Source: Franzmannia pantelleriensis (GTDB lineage Bacteria > Pseudomonadota > Gammaproteobacteria > Pseudomonadales > Halomonadaceae). From it: a stretch of DNA of 64,000 nucleotides. The DNA lies in the NCBI RefSeq assembly GCF_900102875.1, contig NZ_FNGH01000014.1, positions 57,829-121,828 on the forward strand. Direction: 5' to 3'. The notes beneath the pieces are model-generated. The model saw nothing but the letters and a program-made list of their open reading frames with translations, had not been told where the DNA came from and did no database searches. Made by a program: the position numbers and the translations under genes. Position 1 is the first letter of the stretch, and every line of letters begins with the position of its first letter. This document shows, piece by piece, positions 24,826-33,825 of the stretch.

Positions 24826-25275
24826 ATGACCACCCGTGATCGCGACTATGGGGACCTGCTGGTCCTCATGGCGCTGGCTGGCTTTACGCTGTGGTATCTG
24901 TTCGATGCCATTCGCGTCTCGTCCGCCGTCCAGAACCTGCTGCTGATTCTTCCCCTGGCCCTGATCGTTCTGGCCATCGTGCTGCTGGAGCTGGTGATGC
25001 GCCTGCGCAAGGGCACGTTGCTGGCGCGCCCCGACGCCGAGCCGTTACGCCAGACGCTACCGGTGGTAGGCCTCTTCGCCGCCTATGTGATGTCGCTGGA
25101 AACGCTCGGCTTCGACGTGGCCACGGTGCTCTTCATCGCCGCCTTCCTGGTGCTGAAAGGCGAGCGCAACTGGCTGCTGTTGGGCGGCTATAGCGTGGCC
25201 TTTGGGTTCGGCGTGGCGTTCTTCTTCGCGCTGATGCTGCCCTATCCCATGCACATGCTGATCCTTCAGGGTTAA
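24826..25275 (+). CDS. tctB: Tripartite tricarboxylate transporter, small membrane subunit TctB (second system)
   Basis: A 149-residue protein with four predicted membrane segments and the usual TctB pattern (central loop MRLRKGTLLARPDAEPL, then LGFDVATVLFIAAFLVLKGER). The ATG at 24826 follows a GGGAG site; an ATG at 24775 would add seventeen residues without membrane character. It ends 12 bp before tctA. Confidence 0.87.
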   Translation: MTTRDRDYGDLLVLMALAGFTLWYLFDAIRVSSAVQNLLLILPLALIVLAIVLLELVMRLRKGTLLARPDAEPLRQTLPVVGLFAAYVMSLETLGFDVATVLFIAAFLVLKGERNWLLLGGYSVAFGFGVAFFFALMLPYPMHMLILQG

Positions 25276-25287
25276 CGGGGTGACACC

Positions 25288-26805
25288 ATGATCGATTTCA
25301 CGGCCGTCGAGCAGGGCCTGAATCTGCTGTTTACCGACTTTAGCCCCTGGCTGGTAGTGGTGCCGGGGATCATCATCGGTTTGATCTTCGGCGCCACGCC
25401 GGGGCTGCAGATCTCCATGGCCATGGCGATCTTCCTGCCGATGACGCTGTACATGGATTTCGTCCAGGCAATGCTGTTTCTGACTGCGATCTTTACCGGT
25501 GGCTCTTTTGGTAGCGGCATCCCGGCGATCTTGATGAATATTCCCGGCACCTCGTCGGCGATCGCCACCGCCTTCGATGGCTACCCGATGGCCCGTCAGG
25601 GGCGCCATAACCAGGCCCTGGGCATTGCCCTGGCATCGTCGGTGATCGGCGTGCTGATGGGCTATATGATCCTGTTCGTGATGATCCAGCCGCTCTCCTT
25701 GATGGTGCTCAGGCTGGGGCCGGCAGAGATGTTTGCGGTAATCCTCTGGGGGATGACGCTGATTGCCAGCCTCAAGGGCGAACAGGTGCTCAAGGGCCTG
25801 ATCGCCGGCTTCGTTGGCCTGCTGGTGGGCACCATTGGCTTCAACGAGCTGGGCATGGCGCGTGGCACCATGGGCCAGACGTATCTGCTCGACGGGGTGC
25901 CGGTGATCCCGGCGATGATGGGCATGTTTGCCGCCTCCGAGCTGTTCAAGCTGGCCAACAAGGGCTTTATCGTCGAATCTGAAGCGTCGCGCAAGGTGCG
26001 CATCAGCGAGATCTTTGCTGGCTTCAAGATGGCCTGTCGTTACCCATGGGTGATGATCCGCGGTGGCCTGATCGGTGTCTTCGTCGGCGCGGTGCCGGGG
26101 GTGGGATCGTCGGTGTCGAACCTGCTCTCCTACGTCGAGACCCAGCGCCGCGATCCCGACCCCGCCTCCTTCGGCAAGGGCAATCCCAAGGGGGTGGTGG
26201 CGTCCGAGTCGGCCAACAGTACCTCCGAGGCGGGGTCGATGGCCACGCTGCTGGCCTTGGGAATACCCGGAGGCGGCGCCACAGCGGTGATGCTGGCCGC
26301 CTTCGCCATGCACAACATCACCGGCGGCCCGCAGTTCATTCGCCAGCAGACCGACGTGGTCTACGCCATCATCTTCGCCAACTTCGCTCAGGTCTTCCTG
26401 TTGGTGGCCGTGGGGCTGCTGTTCATCCCGCTGCTGGCGAATATCATCAAGGTGCCGATGCGCTACCTGATTCCCTCGGTGCTGGTGCTGGCAGTGATGG
26501 GCTCCTTCGGCCTCACTGGCAATATGACGGGGCCGGCGACGGTGCTGATCTTTGCCGTGGTGGGCTGGCTGTTCCGACATTACGGTTATTCAGTGCCCGC
26601 GATGGTGATCGGCATGCTGCTGGGGGCCATGGCCGAGAAATCGCTGCTGCACTCCCACCAGATCAGCGGCGGTGACATCACCTACCTGTTCGAGCGCCCG
26701 GTGGCGATGGGTATCATGGTGCTGATGTTGGTGTCGCTGTTCGGACGGCCATTGATAGCGCGGTTGGGACGCAAGCGGAGCGTGTCGACCGACGCGTCGA
26801 GCTAA
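25288..26805 (+). CDS. tctA: Tripartite tricarboxylate transporter, large membrane subunit TctA (second system)
   Basis: A 505-residue multispanning protein with the TctA signatures IFGATPGLQISMAMAIFLPM, IPAILMNIPGTSSAIATAFDGYP and ASESANSTSEAGSMATLLALGIPGG. It forms the transport channel with TctB and TctC encoded upstream. It differs from the tctA at 3311 in the TPGL and NIPGT blocks (IPGL and FATPG there), placing it in a separate branch. The stop lies four bases before the AbrB-type gene. Confidence 0.93.
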   Translation: MIDFTAVEQGLNLLFTDFSPWLVVVPGIIIGLIFGATPGLQISMAMAIFLPMTLYMDFVQAMLFLTAIFTGGSFGSGIPAILMNIPGTSSAIATAFDGYPMARQGRHNQALGIALASSVIGVLMGYMILFVMIQPLSLMVLRLGPAEMFAVILWGMTLIASLKGEQVLKGLIAGFVGLLVGTIGFNELGMARGTMGQTYLLDGVPVIPAMMGMFAASELFKLANKGFIVESEASRKVRISEIFAGFKMACRYPWVMIRGGLIGVFVGAVPGVGSSVSNLLSYVETQRRDPDPASFGKGNPKGVVASESANSTSEAGSMATLLALGIPGGGATAVMLAAFAMHNITGGPQFIRQQTDVVYAIIFANFAQVFLLVAVGLLFIPLLANIIKVPMRYLIPSVLVLAVMGSFGLTGNMTGPATVLIFAVVGWLFRHYGYSVPAMVIGMLLGAMAEKSLLHSHQISGGDITYLFERPVAMGIMVLMLVSLFGRPLIARLGRKRSVSTDASS

Positions 26806-26809
26806 CCAG

Positions 26810-27835
26810 ATGGTGCCCTTGACCTGGAAAACCCTGGGGTTGGGCGCCCTGGGCGGCGCTATCGCGACTCTGCTATCACTGCCCCTGGCGTGGATGCTGG
26901 GGGCACTGTTCATGGTACTGGCGGTGTCGCTGCTGGGCGTCACCACCGCGGTGGACAAACGGCTACACCGTCTGGCCATTGCCACCCTCGGGGTCTTCAT
27001 TGGTCAGCGCGTGGATGCTGGGGAATTGGCGCAGCTGGTGGAATGGTACCCCAGTGTTATCGCCATGCTGCTCTATATGGCGCTGCTGCTGGTTGGCGGC
27101 GGAGCGCTCTTTGTGCGTGGCGGTGTCGCTCCGCTCAATGCCTTGTTCAGCGCGTTTCCGGGAAGCATGAACTCGGCGCTGGTGCTGGCCGAGCGTGCTG
27201 GCGGTGACGTGCGCTGGATCGCTATTTCCCACTCCATGCGCCTGGCGGTGGTGGTGTCGTCCGCTGCGTTGATGGCGGCGCTACTGGTCGATGACGTGAC
27301 CATGACGGATGAGGCTGGCCTGCTCAGCGTCGACCTGCTCTGGTGGCTGCTGGCGCCGGCGAGTTGGTGGCTGGGGCGCTGCTTGCGCCTGCCGTTGGCC
27401 GAGTTCCTTGGCCCGCTAGTGGTGAGTGCGCTGCTCACCAGCCTCGGTGTGCCGCTGGCGCTGCCCAGCGTGTGTCTGCTGGCCACCTTTCTGATTCTGG
27501 GCAGCTCGATCGGCTCGCGCTTTTCGGCCACCTCCTGGCGTCGCGTGGTGAAGGTGGGACGCGTCGGGCTGCTGTTTGCGCTGTTTGCCGTGGCCCTGGC
27601 GGCGGGGGTGGCACTGCTGGTGGCATTTACCACCGAGCTGAGCTTCGTCGCGGTGCTGCTCGCGCTGCTGCCCGGTGGGGTGGGCGAGATGGCGGTCATC
27701 GCCGTGGCCGTCGACGTCGATCCTGTCTATGTCGTGTCGCATCATGTGCTGCGCCTGTTGCTGCTGATCGCGCTTACGCCGTGGATGCTGCGCTGGGTAC
27801 GGGCACGCTATGGAAAGGCGGCACCGGGAAGCTGA
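26810..27835 (+). CDS. AbrB-family membrane protein
   Basis: A 341-residue protein with about ten hydrophobic segments arranged as two similar halves. Motifs seen are PLAWMLGALFMVL, a conserved FSAFPGSMNSALVLAERAGGD segment near residue 115, and a late ALLPGGVGEMAVIA. This is the AbrB/YkgB-type family, often mislabelled ammonia monooxygenase; its transported substrate is unknown. It starts four bases after tctA, so it belongs to the tct unit. Its last 62 bases overlap the convergent sensor kinase gene. Confidence 0.85.
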   Translation: MVPLTWKTLGLGALGGAIATLLSLPLAWMLGALFMVLAVSLLGVTTAVDKRLHRLAIATLGVFIGQRVDAGELAQLVEWYPSVIAMLLYMALLLVGGGALFVRGGVAPLNALFSAFPGSMNSALVLAERAGGDVRWIAISHSMRLAVVVSSAALMAALLVDDVTMTDEAGLLSVDLLWWLLAPASWWLGRCLRLPLAEFLGPLVVSALLTSLGVPLALPSVCLLATFLILGSSIGSRFSATSWRRVVKVGRVGLLFALFAVALAAGVALLVAFTTELSFVAVLLALLPGGVGEMAVIAVAVDVDPVYVVSHHVLRLLLLIALTPWMLRWVRARYGKAAPGS

Positions 27836-29186
27836 CGATGGCTTCGAATCCTCCCGCCTTACGGTTGCGCAGGGTCAGCCGCGCGCCGTGGGCCTGGGCG
27901 ATCTGTTCGGCAATGGCGAGGCCCAGGCCGCTGCCCTGGGTACGCGTATCGGCACGATAGAAACGCTCGGTAAGGTGCGTTAGGCGCGATTCGTCGACGC
28001 CCACCCCGGCGTCGCGCACGGCCAGCAGGCAGCGGCCGTCGCGATACTCGACGGCGACCTGAATGCTGCCGCGATAGGGCTGCTCGCCGCCTGCGTGGAG
28101 GCTGGCGTTGTCGATCAGGTTCTGCACCATCCAGCGTAGCATGATGGGATCGCCGAGCAGTGCTGGCGTTTGCTCATCGGCCTCCAGGGCCAGCTCCTGG
28201 CCGCGCTGATAGATGCTCGTTGCCGCCTGAGCACAGGCGTCACGGCAGATGTCCGCCAGATCGACGCTGGCCAGCGTGGCGCTGTCGACAAGCTCATGGC
28301 GCGTCTTGGCATATCTGAGCAACTGTTCGACGGTGTGGCCGGCGTGCTCGGCGATGCGCCTGATCTCACTGAGGTTGGTTCGGGTCTCTGGTTCGCGGCT
28401 GCGCGTCAGCGTCAGCTCGCTCAAGGCGCGGATTTCCGAGACTGGCGTACGCAGCTGATGGGATACGTCGGCATTGAGCTGCTGAGTGTTCTGGATGCTC
28501 AGGCGCATGCGCTCCATCAACTGATTGATGCTCTGAATCAGCGGCGCGACCTCGCGCGGCACGTCGCCCACCAGTGGCTCCAGGTCATTCGGCGAGCGGC
28601 GGTGCAGGGCGCGGCGGATGGCATTCAGCGGGGCGAGGCCCTTATGGATGGCCAGCAGGGCGATGGAGATGGCGAGCAGCCCGCCTACCGCCATCAGGCT
28701 GCTCAGCGTCAACATGAAGTCGCTGACCAAAGCCCGACGTGGCTCCGTGGACTCGGCGACGATCACTTCGATCTCGCGGTGCTGATTAGCGCGCGTCAAT
28801 GGAAAGGTCAGAGCGACGGCACGCAGTGAGTTACCGGCATAGTCGACGTCGTAGAATAGCGGCTGGTCGGGCACGTCAGGCGGCCCTTCGAGACCCGCAA
28901 AGCCGACCAGCATGTCGCCGTCGACCTCCTGGATGCGATAGAAGATCTTGCCATCGCCACGGCTGCCGAGGGTGCTGATGCTGAAATAGTGCATGTTGAC
29001 ACGGAGCTCGCCATCCACCGAGTGGATGCGCCGTTCGACCCGCTCGGCGGCGTTGAGCAGCATGTCATCGAAGGTCTCGTTGATTTGCCGCGACAGCAAG
29101 AAGTAACTGGAGAGCAGTGCCAGCATTGCCAGGCCGGTGAAAGGCAGACCGATCCAGACCAGCAGGCGGGTACGAATCGAACGCAT
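27774..29186 (-). CDS. tctE: Sensor histidine kinase, TctE-like
   Basis: A 470-residue kinase: N-terminal membrane segment (about 10-32), periplasmic sensor domain (about 33-155, with the TctE-type RVERRIHSVDGELRVN and FYDVDYAGNSLRAVALTFPL), second membrane segment (about 157-180), HAMP-like region, phosphoacceptor H243 in ADVSHQLRTPVSE, and ATP-binding boxes (NLIDNAS, GSGLGLAIAEQ). TctE kinases sense tricarboxylates and act with TctD to induce tct operons. The gene is convergent with the adjacent second tct unit, its probable target. The start overlaps the regulator gene's stop by one base. Confidence 0.88.
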   Translation of the reverse strand: MRSIRTRLLVWIGLPFTGLAMLALLSSYFLLSRQINETFDDMLLNAAERVERRIHSVDGELRVNMHYFSISTLGSRGDGKIFYRIQEVDGDMLVGFAGLEGPPDVPDQPLFYDVDYAGNSLRAVALTFPLTRANQHREIEVIVAESTEPRRALVSDFMLTLSSLMAVGGLLAISIALLAIHKGLAPLNAIRRALHRRSPNDLEPLVGDVPREVAPLIQSINQLMERMRLSIQNTQQLNADVSHQLRTPVSEIRALSELTLTRSREPETRTNLSEIRRIAEHAGHTVEQLLRYAKTRHELVDSATLASVDLADICRDACAQAATSIYQRGQELALEADEQTPALLGDPIMLRWMVQNLIDNASLHAGGEQPYRGSIQVAVEYRDGRCLLAVRDAGVGVDESRLTHLTERFYRADTRTQGSGLGLAIAEQIAQAHGARLTLRNRKAGGFEAIVSFPVPPFHSVPVPSAASTA

Positions 29187-29857
29187 CAGCCGGCATCCTG
29201 TGGGTCGAGCAGATAGCCAAGGCCGCGTACCGTCTTGAGGCCGACATCGACGCCAAGCTTCTTGCGCAGGCGCGACACATAGGTCTCCACTGCGGTGTGG
29301 CTGACCAGATCATCGGTAGTGGAGAGGCGGTCGGCAATCTGCCCTTTGCTGACCAAACGACCCTGATTGATCATCAGATACTCCAGCACCTCTAGCTCGC
29401 GGCGGTGCAATACCACGGGGTCACCGTCCAGCCTTAGCTCCATCGCATCGGGTTGGAGTTCCAGGCGGCCACAGCACAGGGTCTCGCCTCCGAACTGTTT
29501 AGCCCGACGCACCAGCGCCTTGGCCCTGGCGGCGACTTCATCCAGTGAAAAGGGCTTGCAGAGATAGTCGTCGGCCCCCTCCTCGAGTCCCAGAATACGC
29601 TGGTCCAGGGCGTCCCGTGCGGAGATGATCAGCACCGGGATAGTGTCCTGACGCTGCCGCAGGCGACGCAGCAGGCTGATGCCGTCGAGTTCGGGCAGCC
29701 CTAAATCGAGAACCAGAAGGTCGTAGGCGCCAAGCTCCAGGCAGTGTTCGGCGCTGCGGCCGTCGCGGCTCACCTCGGCCTTGAAGCCGGTGTCCTCGAG
29801 CGCTGCCGAGATGGAGCGCGCTAGATTGTCGTTGTCTTCCACCACCAGCACTTTCAT
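29186..29857 (-). CDS. tctD: Response regulator, TctD-like (OmpR family)
   Basis: A 223-residue OmpR-type regulator with receiver phosphoacceptor D51 (LLVLDLGLPELDG), K102-type CKPF motif, and a C-terminal winged helix (about 125-220) ending KKLGVDVGLKTVRGLGYLLD. The ATG at 29857 begins the conserved MKVLVVEDN sequence; the longer open frame upstream has no family similarity. It is coupled to the sensor kinase gene. It is divergent from the GMC oxidoreductase gene, so it could control that gene as well as the tct unit. Confidence 0.9.
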   Translation of the reverse strand: MKVLVVEDNDNLARSISAALEDTGFKAEVSRDGRSAEHCLELGAYDLLVLDLGLPELDGISLLRRLRQRQDTIPVLIISARDALDQRILGLEEGADDYLCKPFSLDEVAARAKALVRRAKQFGGETLCCGRLELQPDAMELRLDGDPVVLHRRELEVLEYLMINQGRLVSKGQIADRLSTTDDLVSHTAVETYVSRLRKKLGVDVGLKTVRGLGYLLDPQDAG

Positions 29858-30030
29858 CGCTCTATCCCCGGCTTTGCTGCGTGTCCGGCATTCTATCATT
29901 GACCGAGCAGCTAGCCGCCCGCTAACCGAAAGGTCAATTGTCGGGCGCTGGCAACCCGTTAGGCTGAGGTAGGCCGGCGGCATCGAGCAGAGCGTACGCC
30001 GCACGACACAGCAACGAGACAGGGTGGCCA

Positions 30031-31680
30031 ATGCGCAATGATGCGACAGCGTTCGACTATATCGTGGTGGGAGCCGGTACCGCCGGCTGCCTGCTGGCCA
30101 ATCGCCTGAGTGCCGATCCAGGCAACCGGGTGCTGCTGATCGAGGCGGGAGGACGCGATAACTACCACTGGATTCATATCCCGGTGGGCTATCTCTACTG
30201 CATCGACAATCCGCGCACCGACTGGATGTTTCGCACCGAGCCGGATCCGGGACTAAACGGGCGATCGCTGATCTATCCGCGCGGCAAGACGCTGGGTGGC
30301 TGTTCGAGCATCAATGGCATGCTGTATATCCGCGGCCAGGCGCGTGATTACGACGGCTGGGCCGAGGCGGTGGGCGACGACGACTGGCGCTGGGAGAGCT
30401 GCCTGCCCGACTTCGTCAGGCATGAGGACCACTGTCGGCTGGATGAAAACGGCGACGGCGATGCCGCCCACCGTGATTTTCATGGCCACGGCGGCGAGTG
30501 GCGGGTCGAGAAGCAGCGCCTCAGTTGGGCGGTGCTGGACGACTTCGCCGAGGCGGCGGTGCAGGCAGGGATTCCACGTACCGACGACTTCAACCGCGGT
30601 GACAACGAGGGGGTCGACTACTTCGAGGTCAATCAGCGCGGTGGCTGGCGCTGGAACGCCTCGAAGGCGTTTCTGCGGGGTGTCGAGAAGCGCAGCAACC
30701 TGACGCTCTGGCACTCCACCCAGGTACTGGGGCTCGAGTTCGATCGGGGTGGCGCGCCACGCTGCACCGGGGTTCGCGTCGAGCGTGGCGGTGAGGAGGA
30801 GGTTGCCCGTGCGCAACGCGAGGTAATCCTCTCCGCCGGTGCGATAGGCTCGCCACAGCTGCTGCAGCTTTCGGGCATTGGTCCCGCGGGCCTGCTCGCC
30901 GAGCACGGCATTCCGCTGGTGCGCGAGCTGCCGGGGGTGGGGGAGAACCTTCAGGATCACCTGCAGATCCGCTCGGTCTATCGGGTCAGCGGTGCCAAGA
31001 CCCTCAACACCCTGGCGGCCTCCTGGCTAGGCAAGGCCAGGATCGGCATGGAGTACCTGCTACACCGCACCGGGCCGATGAGCATGGCGCCGTCGCAGCT
31101 GTGTGCCTTCACCCGCAGCAGCGACGACTATGCGCATCCCAATCTCGAGTACCACGTTCAGCCGCTCAGCCTGCCGGCCTTCGGCCAGCCGCTGCACGAC
31201 TTCCCGGCGATCACCGCCAGCGTCTGCAACCTCAACCCCTCCAGCCGTGGCACGGTGCGGATCAAGAGCGCCGACCCGCGGCAGGCGCCGGCGATCGCCC
31301 CCAACTACCTGAGCTCCGAGGAGGATCGCAAGGTGGCGGCGGATTCGCTGCGGGTCACCCGGCGCATTGCCGAGCAGCCGGCCTTTGCCAAGTATCGGCC
31401 GGAGGAGGTCAAGCCCGGCATCGAGTACCAGAGCGACGACGACCTGGCGCGGCTGGCCGGGGATATCGGCACCACCATCTTCCACCCGGTGGGCACGGCC
31501 AAGATGGGCCGCGCCGAGGATCCCATGGCGGTGGTCGACTCGCACCTGCGGGTGCACGGCGTCGATGGCCTGCGGGTGGTGGACGCCAGCGTGATGCCGA
31601 CCATCACCAGCGGCAACACCAATTCACCCACGCTGATGATCGCTGAGAAGGCGGCGCGCTGGATATTGGCAGGGGAGTGA
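30031..31680 (+). CDS. GMC-family FAD-dependent oxidoreductase (choline dehydrogenase-like)
   Basis: A 549-residue flavoprotein with the FAD loop GAGTAG (14-19), PRGKTLGGCSSINGMLYIRG, the GMC signature GAIGSPQLLQLSGIGP, and a C-terminal FHPVGTAKMG (catalytic His) plus NTNSPTLMIAEKAA. It oxidises an alcohol to an aldehyde or acid. It resembles alcohol and polyethylene-glycol dehydrogenases as well as BetA; neither betB nor betI lies next to it, so choline is not an assured substrate. It faces away from the TctD-like gene. Confidence 0.85.
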   Translation: MRNDATAFDYIVVGAGTAGCLLANRLSADPGNRVLLIEAGGRDNYHWIHIPVGYLYCIDNPRTDWMFRTEPDPGLNGRSLIYPRGKTLGGCSSINGMLYIRGQARDYDGWAEAVGDDDWRWESCLPDFVRHEDHCRLDENGDGDAAHRDFHGHGGEWRVEKQRLSWAVLDDFAEAAVQAGIPRTDDFNRGDNEGVDYFEVNQRGGWRWNASKAFLRGVEKRSNLTLWHSTQVLGLEFDRGGAPRCTGVRVERGGEEEVARAQREVILSAGAIGSPQLLQLSGIGPAGLLAEHGIPLVRELPGVGENLQDHLQIRSVYRVSGAKTLNTLAASWLGKARIGMEYLLHRTGPMSMAPSQLCAFTRSSDDYAHPNLEYHVQPLSLPAFGQPLHDFPAITASVCNLNPSSRGTVRIKSADPRQAPAIAPNYLSSEEDRKVAADSLRVTRRIAEQPAFAKYRPEEVKPGIEYQSDDDLARLAGDIGTTIFHPVGTAKMGRAEDPMAVVDSHLRVHGVDGLRVVDASVMPTITSGNTNSPTLMIAEKAARWILAGE

Positions 31681-31689
31681 CGGGTAAGC

Positions 31690-32100
31690 TCAGCTCAGTT
31701 CGATCAGCCGCCGGGCGAAACTCAGCAGGTCGTCGCTATGCTTGGTGATGATGGCGACAACGATCGGGATCTGAATCTTCTGGTAATCGTGCACCGAAAT
31801 ATTGCGAAATCCCGTCATGCGCTTGAGCACGTCGCCAAGCGGAGCGTCGAGCTGTCCTGCGGCGACCAACAAGTCGAATACGTCGCGGGCGCTCTGCGGT
31901 GCACCCAAGGCCTGGCGGCGAACCAGGTGAGAACCGCCGTCGATGGCCGCTTCACAGGCGCGCTGCAAGTTGAGAATGGCAGCGTCCTGGCGAGTAAAAT
32001 CCTGGGTGAATCCTGCGCCCGCGGCTTGGTACTCCTGCTGGGCGCGAGCCACGCAGCGCTCGATGGTGGCTGCCTTGTTGAGCAGCACGTCATCGGTCAT
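31690..32100 (-). CDS. hepT: HepT-type toxin (HEPN ribonuclease, DUF86)
   Basis: A 136-residue HEPN-domain protein with the RNase motif RX4HXY: R99-NISV-H104-D-Y106. HepT toxins cleave RNA; the partner MntA adds AMP to the tyrosine of this motif and silences the toxin. The ATG at 32100 was chosen; a GTG at 32106 would add two residues. It overlaps the mntA 3' end by 11 bases, so both are made together. The full motif suggests the toxin is intact. Confidence 0.87.
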   Translation of the reverse strand: MTDDVLLNKAATIERCVARAQQEYQAAGAGFTQDFTRQDAAILNLQRACEAAIDGGSHLVRRQALGAPQSARDVFDLLVAAGQLDAPLGDVLKRMTGFRNISVHDYQKIQIPIVVAIITKHSDDLLSFARRLIELS

Positions 32101-32497
32101 AGACACTGCCCCGCTGGCGAATATCGGAGAGAATGTCGCGGCGCATGATCTGTAGATCCCAGTATTCGCTCAAGCAGCTGAGCTCGAATTCGTCCGCAGC
32201 TTGATCGCGTCGCCAAAGGCGGGTGCCTTGGGTAATGATCTGGTGCCGCATCACGGTGCTTGCCTGGCGTAAATCGACCAGGTCGACATCCTGGCCGAGC
32301 GCGCCGGCGATTTCGTCGCCGAGGCGCCAAAGCGTTTCGGCGTCTGCGGGCTTGGGAAGCAGGATGGCGAGGTCGGTATCGCTATCATGTCGGGCCTGTC
32401 CGCTTGCCTGGCTGCCGAACAGGTAGACGGCCTGCAGCGAGGGCAGCGCCTGGCGCAGCAGGGTGGTTAACGTCTGTTGTTGGGCAACCGTCAGCAT
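32090..32497 (-). CDS. mntA: MntA-type antitoxin (minimal nucleotidyltransferase)
   Basis: A 135-residue nucleotidyltransferase with the motif GSX10DXD: G28-S29 to D40-x-D42 (FGSQASGQARHDSDTDLAIL). It is the AMP-transferring antitoxin of the HepT/MntA (type VII) pair and is encoded upstream of and overlapping hepT. It lies close to a tRNA-Pro gene, but no repeats or integrase accompany the pair. Confidence 0.87.
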   Translation of the reverse strand: MLTVAQQQTLTTLLRQALPSLQAVYLFGSQASGQARHDSDTDLAILLPKPADAETLWRLGDEIAGALGQDVDLVDLRQASTVMRHQIITQGTRLWRRDQAADEFELSCLSEYWDLQIMRRDILSDIRQRGSVYDR

Positions 32498-32540
32498 GCT
32501 GACGCTCCGGCAGCGGCATGAGCCGCCAGATTAGCATACG

Positions 32541-32570
32541 AAAACGCCCCGCGAATAAATCGCAGGGCGT
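32541..32570 (-). terminator. Rho-independent terminator after tRNA-Pro
   Basis: On the minus strand ACGCCCTGCG-atttatt-CGCGGGGCGT forms a ten-pair stem with one mismatch, followed by TTTT. It lies 13 bp after the tRNA 3' end. Confidence 0.75.
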
Positions 32571-32582
32571 AAGGGAATTCTT

Positions 32583-32659
32583 TGGTCGGAGCGACAGGAT
32601 TCGAACCTACGACCTCTGCCTCCCGAAGGCAGCGCTCTACCAAGCTGAGCTACGCTCCG
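32583..32659 (-). tRNA. tRNA-Pro (anticodon CGG)
   Basis: The minus strand folds as a complete cloverleaf: acceptor CGGAGCG/CGCTCCG, D-arm with AGCTCAGCTTGGTAGAGC, anticodon stem CTGCC/GGCAG around loop TTCGGGA (anticodon CGG), T-arm with GGTTCGAATCC, discriminator A and encoded CCA. It reads CCG codons. Confidence 0.97.
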
Positions 32660-32733
32660 ACGCGGTTGGGCTTGCGCCTCAACGGTGGGGAAGTATACGG
32701 ATTCTGTGCCATGATGCAAGTGGCGGGGACGGC

Positions 32734-33708
32734 TCAGGTGGTACGTTCCACCGCCAGTTGCGCCAGCTCTGCCATGCTGTCGCGATAGCGGCTCGGTGGC
32801 AGCTGTTCGAGCTGCTCCAGTGCCTTGGCGGACATCTCCTCGGCGCGCTGGCGCGTGTAAGACAGGGCGCCGGTTTGCTCGACGATCGCCAGTACCTCAT
32901 CGAGCCGCTCGAGGCCGCCCTGGCGGATCGCTCGGCGGATCAGCTGGGCCTGCTCCGGGGTGCCTTCACGCATGGCGTAAATCAGCGGCAGGGTGGGCTT
33001 TCCCTCGGCGAGATCGTCGCCGACGTTCTTGCCCATTGCCGAGGCGTCGCCCTGGTAGTCAAGCAGGTCGTCGACCAGCTGGAAGGCCAGGCCCAGGTAG
33101 CGGCCGTAGTGCTGCAGGGCGGCCTCCTGCTTGGGGCTGGCCGCGGCAAGGATCGCGCCACTGTGGCTGGCGGCCTCGAACAGCATCGCGGTCTTGCCTT
33201 GGATGGTGTCGAAGTAGGCGGCTTCATCGACGTCGGGGTTGCCGACATTGGTCAATTGCAGCACCTCGCCTTCGGCGATGGTGCAGGTGGCCGACGAAAG
33301 CACTTCCATGATCCGCATCGAGCCGATCTCGACCATCATCTGGAAGGAGCGCGAATAGAGGAAATCGCCGACCAGCACCGAGGGCGCATTGCCCCAGGCG
33401 TCGTTGGCGGTGGCCTTGCCGCGACGCATGTGTGACTCGTCGACGACATCGTCGTGGAGCAGCGTCGAGGTATGCATGAACTCGATAAGGGTGGCCAGGG
33501 TAATGTGCTTGTCACCGCGGTAGTCGAGGGAGCGTGCGGCCAGCAGCACCAGCAGCGGGCGCAGCCGCTTGCCGCCGCTCTCGACGATATAGCCGGCGAT
33601 GGACTCGACCAGCGGCACCCGCGAGGCGAGCTTGGCCAGGATGGTGCGGTCGACGGCGGCGAAATCCTCGGCCACCGCCGCGTGAAGGGGCGATGCTGTC
33701 GGCTGCAT
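32734..33708 (-). CDS. ispB: Polyprenyl diphosphate synthase (IspB-like)
   Basis: A 324-residue trans-prenyltransferase with the first aspartate-rich motif in LLHDDVVDESHMRRGK (about 85-100), the second in QLVDDLLDYQGDASAMGK (about 210-225), and GGKRLRP near residue 45. It elongates farnesyl diphosphate to the C40-C45 chain used as the ubiquinone side chain. It is divergent from rplU, the conserved arrangement in gammaproteobacteria. Chain length cannot be deduced reliably from sequence. Confidence 0.94.
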   Translation of the reverse strand: MQPTASPLHAAVAEDFAAVDRTILAKLASRVPLVESIAGYIVESGGKRLRPLLVLLAARSLDYRGDKHITLATLIEFMHTSTLLHDDVVDESHMRRGKATANDAWGNAPSVLVGDFLYSRSFQMMVEIGSMRIMEVLSSATCTIAEGEVLQLTNVGNPDVDEAAYFDTIQGKTAMLFEAASHSGAILAAASPKQEAALQHYGRYLGLAFQLVDDLLDYQGDASAMGKNVGDDLAEGKPTLPLIYAMREGTPEQAQLIRRAIRQGGLERLDEVLAIVEQTGALSYTRQRAEEMSAKALEQLEQLPPSRYRDSMAELAQLAVERTT

Positions 33709-33825
33709 GGGCGCGCTGCTTGTAAGAGGTGGGGCCTGTCGCCCGGAGCGGGCCGACCTTGGATTGAGGGCTATGCTATGGGCGCCTCATGGGGGCGTCA
33801 AGCAAGGATGGGCGTGGCCAGGGCC

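Noticed and set aside
26810..27835. Calling the AbrB-type protein an ammonia monooxygenase
   Set aside because: That is a known database mislabel for this membrane family; no monooxygenase features are present.
30031..31680. Calling the GMC oxidoreductase BetA (choline dehydrogenase)
   Set aside because: There is no betB, betI or betT nearby and the sequence fits general alcohol dehydrogenases of the same family equally well.
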